Position numbers and translations under genes: made by a program | In this document: in pieces, positions 50,213-59,103 of the stretch | Layout of the letters: every line of letters begins with the position of its first letter | How positions within the stretch are numbered: the first letter of the stretch is position 1 | From: Caryophanales bacterium UBA6985 | Lineage (GTDB): Bacteria > Bacillota_I > Bacilli_A > RF39 > UBA660 | Length of the DNA stretch: 64,000 nucleotides | Direction of reading: 5' to 3' | Assembly: GCA_002450035.1 (NCBI GenBank) | Contig: DJYF01000052.1 | Coordinates: 1 to 64,000 of the forward strand | The notes under the pieces: model-generated | Told to the model about the DNA's origin: nothing | The model's input: only the letters and a program-made list of their open reading frames with translations | The model's database searches: none

Positions 50213-51001
50213 ATGAAAGATAGAATATTAGGAGCAGCAATATTAGTAGTTTTATTACTACCAGCATTTTTTATAGGTGGTTGGTTAATGAAAGCAGTAA
50301 TTTCTTTAATTGCTTGTGGTGCAATTTATGAGTTACTTAAAACTACAAATAAGAAAACTCCAATTATTATTTATATTCTAAGCATGATCTTAACTTTGAT
50401 GATTATACTTAAAGATAGCATTAGCTGTATAAGTCCTGAAGTATTTTCACCAACTACTTTCTTAATGCTTTCAGTTCTTGTTTTGCTTATACCATGTATA
50501 TTCTTAAGAGAAAAAGGATATGGAGCAAATGATGCCCTAAAAGCATTTGGAAGTGTATTATTTATTGGTGTTGCTTTATCATCAATATCAAAACTATATG
50601 ACATTAATAAATATCAAGTATTATTTGTGGTATTAATTGCAGTTACTACAGATGTATTTGCTTTATTTGGAGGAATGCTTATTGGTAAAACTCCACTTAC
50701 TAAGATTAGTCCTAAAAAGACAGTTGAAGGTAGTTGTGTAGGAACTATTATTTGCTTTATAGTATGTACTACTTACTATGTACTAGTAATTCATAGTTAT
50801 AAATTAGGAGTAGCAATACCAATGGTAATAGCATTAAGTGTAGCTGGACAAATTGGAGATTTATTCTTTAGTTTAATTAAAAGAGAAAATAATATTAAAG
50901 ATTATTCTCATCTTATTCCAGGACACGGAGGTATTCTTGATAGATTTGATAGTTTAATATTTATCTCTTTAGTTTATTCATTAATAATTAACATCATTTA
51001 G
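50213..51001 (+). CDS. cdsA: Phosphatidate cytidylyltransferase
   Basis: A 262-residue membrane protein with about seven helices. The C-terminal block with SLIKRENNIKDYSHLIPGHG, then GILDRFD, matches the full CdsA signature, and KISPKKTVEG (about residues 167-176) the second motif. It makes CDP-diacylglycerol from phosphatidate and CTP, the branch point for phospholipids. AGGAGG precedes the ATG. rseP follows 10 bases after, the usual cdsA-rseP order. Confidence 0.93.
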   Translation: MKDRILGAAILVVLLLPAFFIGGWLMKAVISLIACGAIYELLKTTNKKTPIIIYILSMILTLMIILKDSISCISPEVFSPTTFLMLSVLVLLIPCIFLREKGYGANDALKAFGSVLFIGVALSSISKLYDINKYQVLFVVLIAVTTDVFALFGGMLIGKTPLTKISPKKTVEGSCVGTIICFIVCTTYYVLVIHSYKLGVAIPMVIALSVAGQIGDLFFSLIKRENNIKDYSHLIPGHGGILDRFDSLIFISLVYSLIINII

Positions 51002-51011
51002 GAGGGGTTAA

Positions 51012-52388
51012 ATGGCAACAAGAAAAAAGATGACAAAAGTTTCAAAAGAATTAGATAAAAAAATTGCTAAAGATATAAAAGAAGGAAATGGCTATAAAGG
51101 TTTAGATTTAAAGGAAGAAAAACCAAAAGAGAAAAAGGCCAAAGAAGAAAATGATGAAGTAACTTTTAAAAGCATTATAGAGTTAATTGTCATTGTTATA
51201 GCAGTAATAGTTATTTTAATCTTCTTCCCTCATACAGTAATATGGAATATAATAGTTCTTCTACTTATGTTAAGTCTTTTAATTACAGTTCACGAATTTG
51301 GACACTTTATAGTTGCTAAACTATTTGGTGTTCATGTATATGAATTTGCAATTGGAATGGGACCTAAAGTATTAAGTTTTAAAAGAAAAAATGATCCAAC
51401 TGTTTATTCTCTAAGAGCACTTCCTATTGGAGGATTTAATCAATTAGCTGGTGAAGTAGGAGAAGATGATGATAGTCTTCCTAAAGATAAATTCATGTGT
51501 AATAAACCTAAATGGCAAAGAGTATTAATTCTTTGTGCAGGTGTTACAATGAACTTCCTTTTAGCACTTATCTTCTTATTCATGTTATCCTCGATTTGGG
51601 GTTCAGCAGAACAAAGAAGTATAGTTGCAGGAATTATTCCTGAAAGTGGTGCTGAGGTAGCTGGTATTACTAAAGGGGATAAAATTCTTAAACTAAATGG
51701 TCATGATGCATCTTCAGTTGATGCTCTAAACATTGCAGGATTACTTAAAAATAAAAATGACTATAATACTTATATAGTTGAACATAAAGATGGGAAAAGA
51801 GAAACTTATAAAGTAGATATGTATGAGTTTGTAATATCAAATGATACAGGTTCAATTGTTGATAAGATAACAAAGGAAAACACTAAAGAGAACATTTTAA
51901 AGAATGCTTCTCTAAAAGAAGAAGATGTTACTGTATCTAAACTTGCTGGTCTTCAATTTGATAATACTCCTCATAAAGGATTTATTCATTCTCTTAAATA
52001 TGCAGGAGTTAAGTTTGTTAATACAGTTAAAATAATGATTACTATCATAGTAAACTTAATAACTGGTAACTTAGGAATGGATGCTTTATCTGGACCAGTT
52101 GGTATGTATACTGTAATAGATCAAGCAACTAACATAGGTTCTAAGTCATATGCATTCTATAATATGATTTACTTAACTGCTTATATATCTATTAACCTTG
52201 GAGTAATGAATATACTTCCATTCCCAGCATTTGATGGAGGTCAATTACTATTTGTAATATATGAAGCAATTACTCGTAAGAAAGGAAATGCTAATGTAGA
52301 AGGACTTATAAATCTAATAGGATTTGTACTTATCTTCTCACTTATGATTTATATAACATTCAAGGATGTATTAAAATTAATAGGATAA
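51012..52388 (+). CDS. rseP: Site-2 protease RseP with a basic N-terminal extension
   Basis: A 458-residue intramembrane zinc protease. HEFGH with H94 and E95 is the active site in the first core helix, PIGGFNQLAGE (about 138-148) the membrane-reentrant part, a PDZ domain fills about 200-330, and NILPFPAFDGG (about 406-416) holds the third zinc ligand. RseP trims membrane-embedded peptides and anti-sigma factors. Residues 1-55 are a very charged Lys/Glu cytosolic extension that most homologues lack; the ATG with GGAGGGG directly before it supports the longer form. Confidence 0.92.
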   Translation: MATRKKMTKVSKELDKKIAKDIKEGNGYKGLDLKEEKPKEKKAKEENDEVTFKSIIELIVIVIAVIVILIFFPHTVIWNIIVLLLMLSLLITVHEFGHFIVAKLFGVHVYEFAIGMGPKVLSFKRKNDPTVYSLRALPIGGFNQLAGEVGEDDDSLPKDKFMCNKPKWQRVLILCAGVTMNFLLALIFLFMLSSIWGSAEQRSIVAGIIPESGAEVAGITKGDKILKLNGHDASSVDALNIAGLLKNKNDYNTYIVEHKDGKRETYKVDMYEFVISNDTGSIVDKITKENTKENILKNASLKEEDVTVSKLAGLQFDNTPHKGFIHSLKYAGVKFVNTVKIMITIIVNLITGNLGMDALSGPVGMYTVIDQATNIGSKSYAFYNMIYLTAYISINLGVMNILPFPAFDGGQLLFVIYEAITRKKGNANVEGLINLIGFVLIFSLMIYITFKDVLKLIG

Positions 52389-52405
52389 TTTTTACATCCT
52401 TTTTT
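52362..52405 (+). terminator. Rho-independent terminator with long loop
   Basis: AAGGATGTA (52362-52370) pairs with TACATCCTT (52393-52401), then T5; the 22-base loop spans the rseP stop. Confidence 0.65.
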
Positions 52406-52471
52406 CTTTGCACTTGTTTTATTAAAATATATCTTATAGTATAATATTTAATAGAATAGGTGTGATATAAA

Positions 52472-53278
52472 ATGGATATAGTTTATATTCTATTAGGCGT
52501 TATTTTCGTTTTATTGCTTGTTCTTTTATTCGTTGTTCTAATAAGAATTAATAATAAAAAAATTAAAGGAGAACTTGAGTATATAAGTGAGAATTATGAT
52601 ATATCTCAATTTAAAAATGATGCTCTTACAACAGATTCTCCTGATATATATAATTACAAATTAACCGCAGTTATGAAAGCCCAACAAAATAAAATTGCTG
52701 AACTTCAAAACCAAATAAATAAGCTTCAACAAAATGTAGAAAAAAGTGCTGAAGAGTTAGAAGCAGAAAGAGCAAAGGTAAGAGAAGCAGTAGAAAAAAA
52801 TAATGCACCTGTTGTTAATATTCCTCTTCCTGAAATGAAAGATGAAGAAATAGCTATTATAGATGATACTATTCCAACTGGTACAAATGAAAACCCAAGT
52901 GAAGTAATAAAAATTCCAGGAGTAAATGTTCCAGAAGAAAAGATAGTTGATAATGGTGAAGAAATAGAAGTAGTTGGAAGTGAAGAGTTAAAAGAAGATG
53001 GAGAAGAAATAGAAATACCTAATACTGCAATTGAGAAGGTAACTACTCCTACGAGTAACACTCAACCACCACTTAAGATTACAGAAGTAAAAGTAAATAC
53101 AAATCCAATTGGATATGCTAATGCTCAAGAAAAAGCATTTGCATCAATCACGGATGGTAATACTACAATTAATAGAGATATAAAATCTACTACTCCTGAA
53201 CAAAAAAATCTTTCATATAAAACAGAAGTACTAGATTTATCAGAAATAAAAGAGTTGATGAATAATGAAAAAAATTAA
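52472..53278 (+). CDS. Membrane-anchored coiled-coil protein, function unknown
   Basis: A 268-residue protein: N-terminal helix (about residues 3-25), a predicted coiled coil (about 65-110) and a long acidic, probably disordered region (Glu/Pro/Thr/Ile) to the C-terminus. No enzyme motif is visible. TAGGTGTGAT-like sequence lies before the ATG. The next small gene overlaps its end by 14 bases, so the two are co-translated. A scaffold role is a guess from composition. Confidence 0.65.
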   Translation: MDIVYILLGVIFVLLLVLLFVVLIRINNKKIKGELEYISENYDISQFKNDALTTDSPDIYNYKLTAVMKAQQNKIAELQNQINKLQQNVEKSAEELEAERAKVREAVEKNNAPVVNIPLPEMKDEEIAIIDDTIPTGTNENPSEVIKIPGVNVPEEKIVDNGEEIEVVGSEELKEDGEEIEIPNTAIEKVTTPTSNTQPPLKITEVKVNTNPIGYANAQEKAFASITDGNTTINRDIKSTTPEQKNLSYKTEVLDLSEIKELMNNEKN

Positions 53279-53447
53279 AGAATTTAATAAAGTATATTTA
53301 GAATATCCTGATGAAAAAGTATTAAAAGATGAAGAATTAAAAGAATTAATGGAACAAAAGAGACAACTTCAAGAAAAAAGAATAATGCTTACAAAAGAGG
53401 ATATTTTAAGAAGATTAAATGAAGAAAAAAGGGTATATACAAGATAA
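53265..53447 (+). CDS. Small charged protein (60 residues), function unknown
   Basis: A 60-residue helical protein rich in Lys and Glu. It starts within the last codons of the gene before it (14-base overlap) and ends just before a terminator. Its start has a weak ribosome site (GAGTTGATG region), so it probably depends on coupling. I do not recognise it. Confidence 0.55.
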   Translation: MKKIKEFNKVYLEYPDEKVLKDEELKELMEQKRQLQEKRIMLTKEDILRRLNEEKRVYTR

Positions 53448-53463
53448 TATAACCCTTTTTTTT
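53425..53463 (+). terminator. Rho-independent terminator
   Basis: AAAAAGGGTATAT pairs with ATATAACCCTTTTT with one bulge, across the stop, then T-run. Confidence 0.75.
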
Positions 53464-53530
53464 ACCCCTAGGAGGATGTTTTTCTTCAATAAAAACGTTT
53501 TATATTGTATAATAGGTTAAGGTGATGAAA

Positions 53531-55465
53531 ATGGCAGTAAAAAAATATGATGCAGATTCGATTAAGATTCTTGAAGGACTAGAAGCAGTTCGTAAAAGAC
53601 CTGGTATGTATATAGGTTCTACTGATAAAAGAGGACTTCATCACTTGGTTTGGGAAATAATTGATAATGGTATTGATGAAATTATAAATGGATATGGTAA
53701 TACTATTAAAATTATTTTAAATAAAGATGGATCAATTACTATCGCTGATAATGGTCGTGGTGTTCCAATTGGAATGCACTCATCTGGTAAATCTACTCCT
53801 GAAGTAGTTTATACAGTACTACATGCAGGTGGTAAATTTGAAGAAGGAAACTATAAAGTTTCAGGTGGTCTTCATGGTGTAGGTGCATCTGTTGTTAATG
53901 CATTATCTGATTGGATGGATGTAATTATCTATAATGATGGTAAAATATCTGAAATTAAGTTTAAAAATGGTGGAGAAGTAGCAGAACCATTAAAGACAAT
54001 TGGTGAATCAAAGAAAACTGGTACAATTGTTACTTTCATGCCAAATTATGAAATATTCAAAAATTGTCAATTTTCTTTTTCCACTATATGCGAAAGAAAT
54101 CAAGAAAGTGCATTCTTAAATCCTAATCTAACTATTGAACTTGAGAATAGAGTAAGTGATGAAGTACAAAAGGTAACTTATCACTATGAAAAAGGATTAG
54201 AAGCATTCGTAGAATATATGAATGAAGATAAAAATGTACTTGATAATATAATTAATATTCATGGAGAAAAAAGTAAGATCGTTGTTGATGTAGCTCTTCA
54301 ATATACTGACTCTTATAATGAATCAATTATCTCATTTGTTAACAATGTTAAAACAAGTGATGGTGGTTCACATGAAGTTGGTTTTAAATCAGGATTAACT
54401 AAAATATTCAATGATTATTGTAGAGAAAACAATATCTTAAAAGCTAAAGACTCTAACTTTGATGGAAGTGATGTAAGAGAAGGTCTAACTGCAGTAATTA
54501 ACTTAAAAGTTCCTGAAGAACTATTACAATTTGAAGGACAAACTAAAGGTAAACTTGGTACACCTGAAGCGCGCGTTGCAGTAGAACAAATTGTCTATGA
54601 TAATTTAAAGTTCTATCTACATGAACATAAGTCAGAAGCCATGGCTATATGTGATAAGATGACTAACTCTAAATTTGCAAGAGAAGCTGCAAGAAAAGCA
54701 AGAGAAGAAGCTAGACTTGGAAAGAGTAAGAAAATGAAACAAGCAAGTCTTTCTGATAAACTAACACCTCCTCAAGGACATAACTCAAAAATAAATGAAT
54801 TATTCATTGTAGAAGGTACATCAGCAGGAGGATCAGCTAAACAAGGAAGAGATAGAAAATTCCAAGGAGTACTTCCTTTAAGAGGAAAGGTTCTTAATAC
54901 TGAAAAAGCCAGTCTTGCAGATGCTTATAAGAATGAAGAACTTAATACGTTAATTCAATGTATAGGTGGAGGAGTAGGACAAGAATTTGACGTTAAAGAC
55001 ATTAAGTATGATAAAGTAATTATCATGACAGATGCCGATGATGATGGATGTCATATTCAATGTTTATTATTAACATTCTTCTATCGTTTCATGAGACCTT
55101 TAATTGAAGAAGGACATTTATATATCGCAATGCCTCCTTTATATAAAGTAGATTTCCCGGGTAAAAAAGATGCTTCTGTATATTGTTATACTAATGAAGA
55201 ATTAAAAGAAGTAACTGAAGGTAAAACAAACTATCAAGTACAACGTTACAAAGGACTTGGTGAAATGAATCCAGGACCATTAAGAGAAACAACAATGGAT
55301 CCAAAGACTCGTAATCTAATTCAAGTAACTATTACAGATGATATGCTTGCTGAAAAGAGAGTATCAGTACTAATGGGAGATAAAGTAGAACCAAGAAAAG
55401 CTTGGATTAACGAAAATGTAGACTTTACTCTTGAAGATGATTTCAAGAAAAAAAATAATGAATAG
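53531..55465 (+). CDS. parE: DNA topoisomerase IV subunit B
   Basis: A 644-residue type IIA topoisomerase ATPase subunit. VRKRPGMYIGST (about residues 19-30), DNGRGVPIGMH (about 73-83) and GGLHGVGASVVNALS (about 114-128) are the ATP-site motifs; the TOPRIM domain has VEGTSAGGSAKQGRDRKFQG (about 427-446) and TDADDDG (about 499-505); YKGLGEMN is near 575. LVWEIIDNGIDE and GYGNTI favour ParE over GyrB. The usual TOPRIM EGDSAGG reads EGTSAGG here. parC is not adjacent. Start at 53531 with AAGGTGAT upstream; nearer starts fall in that site. Confidence 0.85.
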   Translation: MAVKKYDADSIKILEGLEAVRKRPGMYIGSTDKRGLHHLVWEIIDNGIDEIINGYGNTIKIILNKDGSITIADNGRGVPIGMHSSGKSTPEVVYTVLHAGGKFEEGNYKVSGGLHGVGASVVNALSDWMDVIIYNDGKISEIKFKNGGEVAEPLKTIGESKKTGTIVTFMPNYEIFKNCQFSFSTICERNQESAFLNPNLTIELENRVSDEVQKVTYHYEKGLEAFVEYMNEDKNVLDNIINIHGEKSKIVVDVALQYTDSYNESIISFVNNVKTSDGGSHEVGFKSGLTKIFNDYCRENNILKAKDSNFDGSDVREGLTAVINLKVPEELLQFEGQTKGKLGTPEARVAVEQIVYDNLKFYLHEHKSEAMAICDKMTNSKFAREAARKAREEARLGKSKKMKQASLSDKLTPPQGHNSKINELFIVEGTSAGGSAKQGRDRKFQGVLPLRGKVLNTEKASLADAYKNEELNTLIQCIGGGVGQEFDVKDIKYDKVIIMTDADDDGCHIQCLLLTFFYRFMRPLIEEGHLYIAMPPLYKVDFPGKKDASVYCYTNEELKEVTEGKTNYQVQRYKGLGEMNPGPLRETTMDPKTRNLIQVTITDDMLAEKRVSVLMGDKVEPRKAWINENVDFTLEDDFKKKNNE

Positions 55466-55491
55466 AAGTATTAAAAATACTTCTATTTTTA
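55461..55491 (+). terminator. Rho-independent terminator
   Basis: AATAGAAGTATT pairs with AATACTTCTATT, then T-run. Confidence 0.9.
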
Positions 55492-55511
55492 TATACATTC
55501 GTACAAGTGTT

Positions 55512-55553
55512 TGATATAATTAAATAGTAATGAAAAATTAATTATGATATAAT
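55512..55553 (+). promoter_or_regulatory. Tandem extended -10 promoters of xseA-xseB
   Basis: Two TGATATAAT elements end at 55520 and 55553, 33 bases apart. The second is 15 bases before the xseA ATG. Confidence 0.45.
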
Positions 55554-55568
55554 TTAGATGGTGATAAT

Positions 55569-56855
55569 ATGGATGAAGAAAAACATATAAAATATTATTC
55601 CGTTACTCAATATAATACATCTATTAAGAATTATTTAGATGGAATTCCACAATTAAATGATGTACATATCAAGGGTGAAATAAGTAACTGGAAAGGTGCT
55701 ACAAGAGGACACTTATATTTTACTTTAAAAGATGAAGAGTCTCGTATAAGTGCAGTTATGTTCTCGTCTTCTGCTTCTCACTTAGAGTTTACTCCTAAAG
55801 AAGGAGATAAGGTTTTAGTAGATGGTAGAATTTCAGCTTATCCAACATCAGGAACATATCAAGTATATATAAATAAAATGGTTCTTGATGGAGAAGGAGA
55901 TTTACTAAAAAAACTTGAAGAGTTAAAGAAAAAATTAGAAGCTGAAGGTTTATTTAAACAAGAACATAAAAAGCCAATTCCTAAGTTTCCTAAAAGAATT
56001 GGAGTTATTACTTCTAGTAATGTAAATCAAGCAGCAGTGCATGATATTATTACAACAATTAATAGAAGATATCCAATATGTGAAGTAATATTATTTCCAG
56101 CCATGGTTCAAGGAGAACAAGCTAAGTTTGATATAGTTAAACAAATTGAAGAAGCAAATGATCCTAAGTATTGCCTTGATACATTAATAGTTGGAAGAGG
56201 TGGAGGTTCTATTGAAGACTTATGGGCATTTAATGAAGAAATAGTAGCTCGTGCAATATATAATTCAAATGTACCAATTATCTCAGCCGTAGGTCATGAT
56301 ATTGATTACACAATTGCTGACTTTGTAGCAGACCTAAGAGCTGCAACACCAACAGCTGGTGCAGAACTTGCAGTTCCAAATCTTGCTGATGTAAAATCAA
56401 TGCTAAACCAATATCAAATAAGATCTAATAATGCAATTAGTACAAAAATAAGAAGACTTAAAGATATCTTAGAAAAGATAAAGAAGAGTTATGTATTACA
56501 AAATCCACTTGCATCTTTTGAAATAAAAGAACAAAAATTAGATGAATTAATTAATAGATTAAATACAAATCTTATTAATAAAATTAATAATGCTAAGACT
56601 AGATATAATACACTTATATCAAAAAGAATTGTTAAACATCCTGAAGAGATGTTTATAGCATATAAGAATCAAATGGAATTAATGATTAATAAACTTGAAT
56701 TATTAAATCCACTTAATGTCCTTAAGAAAGGTTACACAGTAACTGAAGTTAATGATAAACCGTTAAAATCAATTAAAGATGTTAAAGTAAATGATAAACT
56801 AAGAATCAAAGTTATTGATGGTGAAATAAATGCAAATGTAGAAGGAGTTAAATAA
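55569..56855 (+). CDS. xseA: Exodeoxyribonuclease VII large subunit
   Basis: A 428-residue protein: an N-terminal OB-fold (about residues 1-110: YSVTQYNTSIKNYL, HIKGEISNWKGATRGHLYFTLKD), the catalytic domain (about 130-310: RIGVITSSNVNQAAVHDI, LIVGRGGGSIEDLWAFNEE, ISAVGHDIDYTIADFVADLRAATPT in part) and a C-terminal coiled coil. With XseB it degrades single-stranded DNA in repair. Slightly short for the family. GGTGATAAT precedes the ATG. Confidence 0.94.
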   Translation: MDEEKHIKYYSVTQYNTSIKNYLDGIPQLNDVHIKGEISNWKGATRGHLYFTLKDEESRISAVMFSSSASHLEFTPKEGDKVLVDGRISAYPTSGTYQVYINKMVLDGEGDLLKKLEELKKKLEAEGLFKQEHKKPIPKFPKRIGVITSSNVNQAAVHDIITTINRRYPICEVILFPAMVQGEQAKFDIVKQIEEANDPKYCLDTLIVGRGGGSIEDLWAFNEEIVARAIYNSNVPIISAVGHDIDYTIADFVADLRAATPTAGAELAVPNLADVKSMLNQYQIRSNNAISTKIRRLKDILEKIKKSYVLQNPLASFEIKEQKLDELINRLNTNLINKINNAKTRYNTLISKRIVKHPEEMFIAYKNQMELMINKLELLNPLNVLKKGYTVTEVNDKPLKSIKDVKVNDKLRIKVIDGEINANVEGVK

Positions 56856-56856
56856 G

Positions 56857-57075
56857 ATGGCAAAAGAAGAAAAAAAGTTTGAAGAATTAATGGAAGAAGT
56901 TGAAACTATTGTTGAATCTTTAGAAAATGGAGATGTAGATTTAGAAGAATCTATAAAGAAATATACAGAAGCTATGAAGATAGTTAAAACTTGTTCAGAA
57001 AAACTTGAAAGTGCAACTGAAACAGTTAATAAAGTATTAACTGAAAATGGAACTTTAGAAAACTTAGAAGTATAA
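56857..57075 (+). CDS. xseB: Exodeoxyribonuclease VII small subunit
   Basis: A 72-residue helical protein matching XseB (FEELMEEVETIVESLENGDV, then LEESIKKYTEAMKIVKTC). It binds the XseA coiled coil. It starts one base after the xseA stop, with AAGGAG in the xseA end. Confidence 0.93.
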   Translation: MAKEEKKFEELMEEVETIVESLENGDVDLEESIKKYTEAMKIVKTCSEKLESATETVNKVLTENGTLENLEV

Positions 57076-57101
57076 GAAATATTTTTAAAATATTTCTTTT
57101 T
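57074..57101 (+). terminator. Rho-independent terminator
   Basis: AGAAATATT pairs with AATATTTCT, then T-rich. Confidence 0.8.
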
Positions 57102-57143
57102 ATTTTGAATATTGTTATACTAGATATAAGGTAGGTGGATATA

Positions 57144-57803
57144 ATGAAGAAAAATAAAGTAACTGATGAAACTTTAAGAAAGATGGCATCATATATTATT
57201 ATTGTTTCAGTAGTTTTTATATCTGTAATACTTTTATTTGTAATATATATGGAAGTAAGTTTAAAATCCCCACTTGATTATAAAGCTAACAATAGTATTG
57301 AAGATATACTTATAAAAAATGAATTTAAAGAGTTAATAATAGGTGAGAGTCCTTTAAATCTAGAAGAGCTTTGTATAGAAGGATGTGCTTATAAGAAAGA
57401 TGACTTTGGTAAGACTAATTACTATAAAATAAATCATGAAAACGGAGAGTATAAGTTATTTATAATTACTAATAGTGCAAGAGTAGATGAAATATTCCTA
57501 GGTAAGAGAATAACCAATCTTTCAGTTGGTTATTATAAAGATAATATAATATTTAAATATGTGTATAATGATGATGTAGATGAGTATGATGAAGTAATTC
57601 TTTATAATGGAGTAAGTACCCAAGTAATTACATCTATGTATACAAATGAAATGGAAGTTACTGATGAAGGAATAATCTATTATCAATTTGCATGTTTAAA
57701 TGAAGCATATACAAATACAATGAAACAAAAATATTTGTTAGTTCCATTTAATACTATTCCAACACTTATAGGTGAAGAAAAGATTAATTATTCAAAATGT
57801 TAA
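57144..57803 (+). CDS. Single-pass membrane protein, function unknown
   Basis: A 219-residue protein: membrane helix (about residues 15-40), then a polar outer domain with a Cys pair (CIEGC near 75-79) and several strands. No known motif. Start at ATG 57144 with AGGTGG upstream; the GTG at 57135 is inside that site. A TGTTATACT -10 (to 57121) lies upstream and a terminator downstream, so it is a single-gene unit. Confidence 0.65.
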   Translation: MKKNKVTDETLRKMASYIIIVSVVFISVILLFVIYMEVSLKSPLDYKANNSIEDILIKNEFKELIIGESPLNLEELCIEGCAYKKDDFGKTNYYKINHENGEYKLFIITNSARVDEIFLGKRITNLSVGYYKDNIIFKYVYNDDVDEYDEVILYNGVSTQVITSMYTNEMEVTDEGIIYYQFACLNEAYTNTMKQKYLLVPFNTIPTLIGEEKINYSKC

Positions 57804-57832
57804 AAAAAGTTGTCAAGTTTGACAACTTTTTT
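57802..57832 (+). terminator. Rho-independent terminator
   Basis: AAAAAGTTGTCAA pairs with TTGACAACTTTTT, then T-run. Confidence 0.92.
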
Positions 57833-57906
57833 ATTGTTTACTTTGATGTATATAATCAATAATGTTAAAATAGAAAATACAGGACTAATTAGGAAGGTGA
57901 ATAAAT

Positions 57907-58620
57907 ATGACATACGTTAATGAGGTTGATTTTAGAGAACCTGTTAGAAGAAAATTAGAATTTTTTGGACTACATAATGAAACATACTTAGATGTTATAT
58001 GTGATGGTATGTTTGCAAAAATATTTAAAGATGCATTAGGTTCATATAGTATTCCATCTGATGATATAGTTTTAAGCAAATTGGATGGTGATTGTGCATT
58101 TAAGTATGAATTTAAAACAATCTATTCAGAAGATGAAAACAGTAATGTTATCGAAATTCTTTCAAATGCTGATGGAGGAGTTGCTCTTAGAGCAGATTTA
58201 GGTAATACTCATTTTTATGCAATTGCAAAGAATAATACTTTAACTTTTGGAACACTTAAAGATGATCAATTTGTAGAATCAGTTGTTAACCTATCTGGTA
58301 ATGATGTTAAATCAATTGAAGTAACTAGAAATAATCTAGATAATCAAGTTGTTCAAAATGCAACTGTCAAACCAATGGGTATAAAGTTAAAGGCAAATGA
58401 ATATTATTCATATACACCTAAGAAACATGGTGATAAACCAGAAACAGTTGGAAGATTTATAAACAAATTTGATAGGTCTTCAAGACTCATGGCTGTTACA
58501 ACTTCTAGAGAATTAAAAGAGAATGCACCTTTTATTCCAAATATAATTGAATCAACAGTTCAAGAGATGGATAAAGACCTTGCATTAGAAGAAGTTAAAA
58601 AAAGAAGATTACATAAATAA
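57907..58620 (+). CDS. Hypothetical protein near phosphorelay genes
   Basis: A 237-residue soluble protein with no signal peptide, membrane helix or motif I recognise. The middle (about residues 55-150) looks strand-rich and the C-terminus is helical and charged. It has its own AAGGTG ribosome site and a terminator. It lies directly upstream of the HPt gene but in a separate unit. A role in the same signalling path is possible from position only. Confidence 0.65.
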   Translation: MTYVNEVDFREPVRRKLEFFGLHNETYLDVICDGMFAKIFKDALGSYSIPSDDIVLSKLDGDCAFKYEFKTIYSEDENSNVIEILSNADGGVALRADLGNTHFYAIAKNNTLTFGTLKDDQFVESVVNLSGNDVKSIEVTRNNLDNQVVQNATVKPMGIKLKANEYYSYTPKKHGDKPETVGRFINKFDRSSRLMAVTTSRELKENAPFIPNIIESTVQEMDKDLALEEVKKRRLHK

Positions 58621-58634
58621 TGTAATCTTTTTTT
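58606..58634 (+). terminator. Rho-independent terminator
   Basis: GATTACAT pairs with ATGTAATC across the stop, then T7. Confidence 0.9.
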
Positions 58635-58706
58635 GTAAACACTTATTTTTTTTCTTGTTGTTAGTCAATAATAATCATATAATTAAAGTATGATAGGAGT
58701 GAATGT

Positions 58707-59063
58707 ATGGATACAAATATTTTAACTAGCAACGGAATAGATATTAATAAAGGATTAGAATTACTTGGAGATATGGATATGTATAATGATACTCTAAGAG
58801 ATTTTATTACTGAGTCAGAAACAAGAATACCTCAAATCCAAAATGCACTTGCAACTGGAGACATGGAAACATATGGTATTTTAACTCATGCTATGAAAAG
58901 TGATTCTAAATATCTAGGATTTGATAAATTAGCTGAATTATCATATAACCATGAAATGGCTGGTAAAGGTGGAGATGTTGCTTATGCTCAAACTAACAAT
59001 CCAGAATTAATGGCTGAAGCTAATAGAATTATTACAGTTGTAAAACAATATTTAGGACTATAA
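58707..59063 (+). CDS. HPt (histidine phosphotransfer) protein
   Basis: A 118-residue helical protein that fits a stand-alone HPt domain: THAMKSDSKYLGFDKLAELS (about residues 60-79) with H61 as phospho-acceptor, the Lys three residues on and a small residue and Gly after it, as in the consensus AHxLKGxxxxLG. HPt proteins pass phosphate between the receiver of a hybrid kinase and a final response regulator. A regulator gene starts 40 bases downstream, and a hybrid kinase with a receiver lies at 8500-10530. GGAGTGA precedes the ATG. Confidence 0.82.
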   Translation: MDTNILTSNGIDINKGLELLGDMDMYNDTLRDFITESETRIPQIQNALATGDMETYGILTHAMKSDSKYLGFDKLAELSYNHEMAGKGGDVAYAQTNNPELMAEANRIITVVKQYLGL

Positions 59064-59076
59064 TTAATCAGGGTGG

Positions 59077-59102
59077 TAATCATTATTTAACCGAGGTGAT
59101 TA
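59077..59102 (+). promoter_or_regulatory. Possible hairpin covering the response-regulator ribosome site
   Basis: TAATCA (59077-59082) can pair with TGATTA (59097-59102), which overlaps the GAGGTGAT site of the ATG at 59104. Confidence 0.35.
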
Positions 59103-59103
59103 T

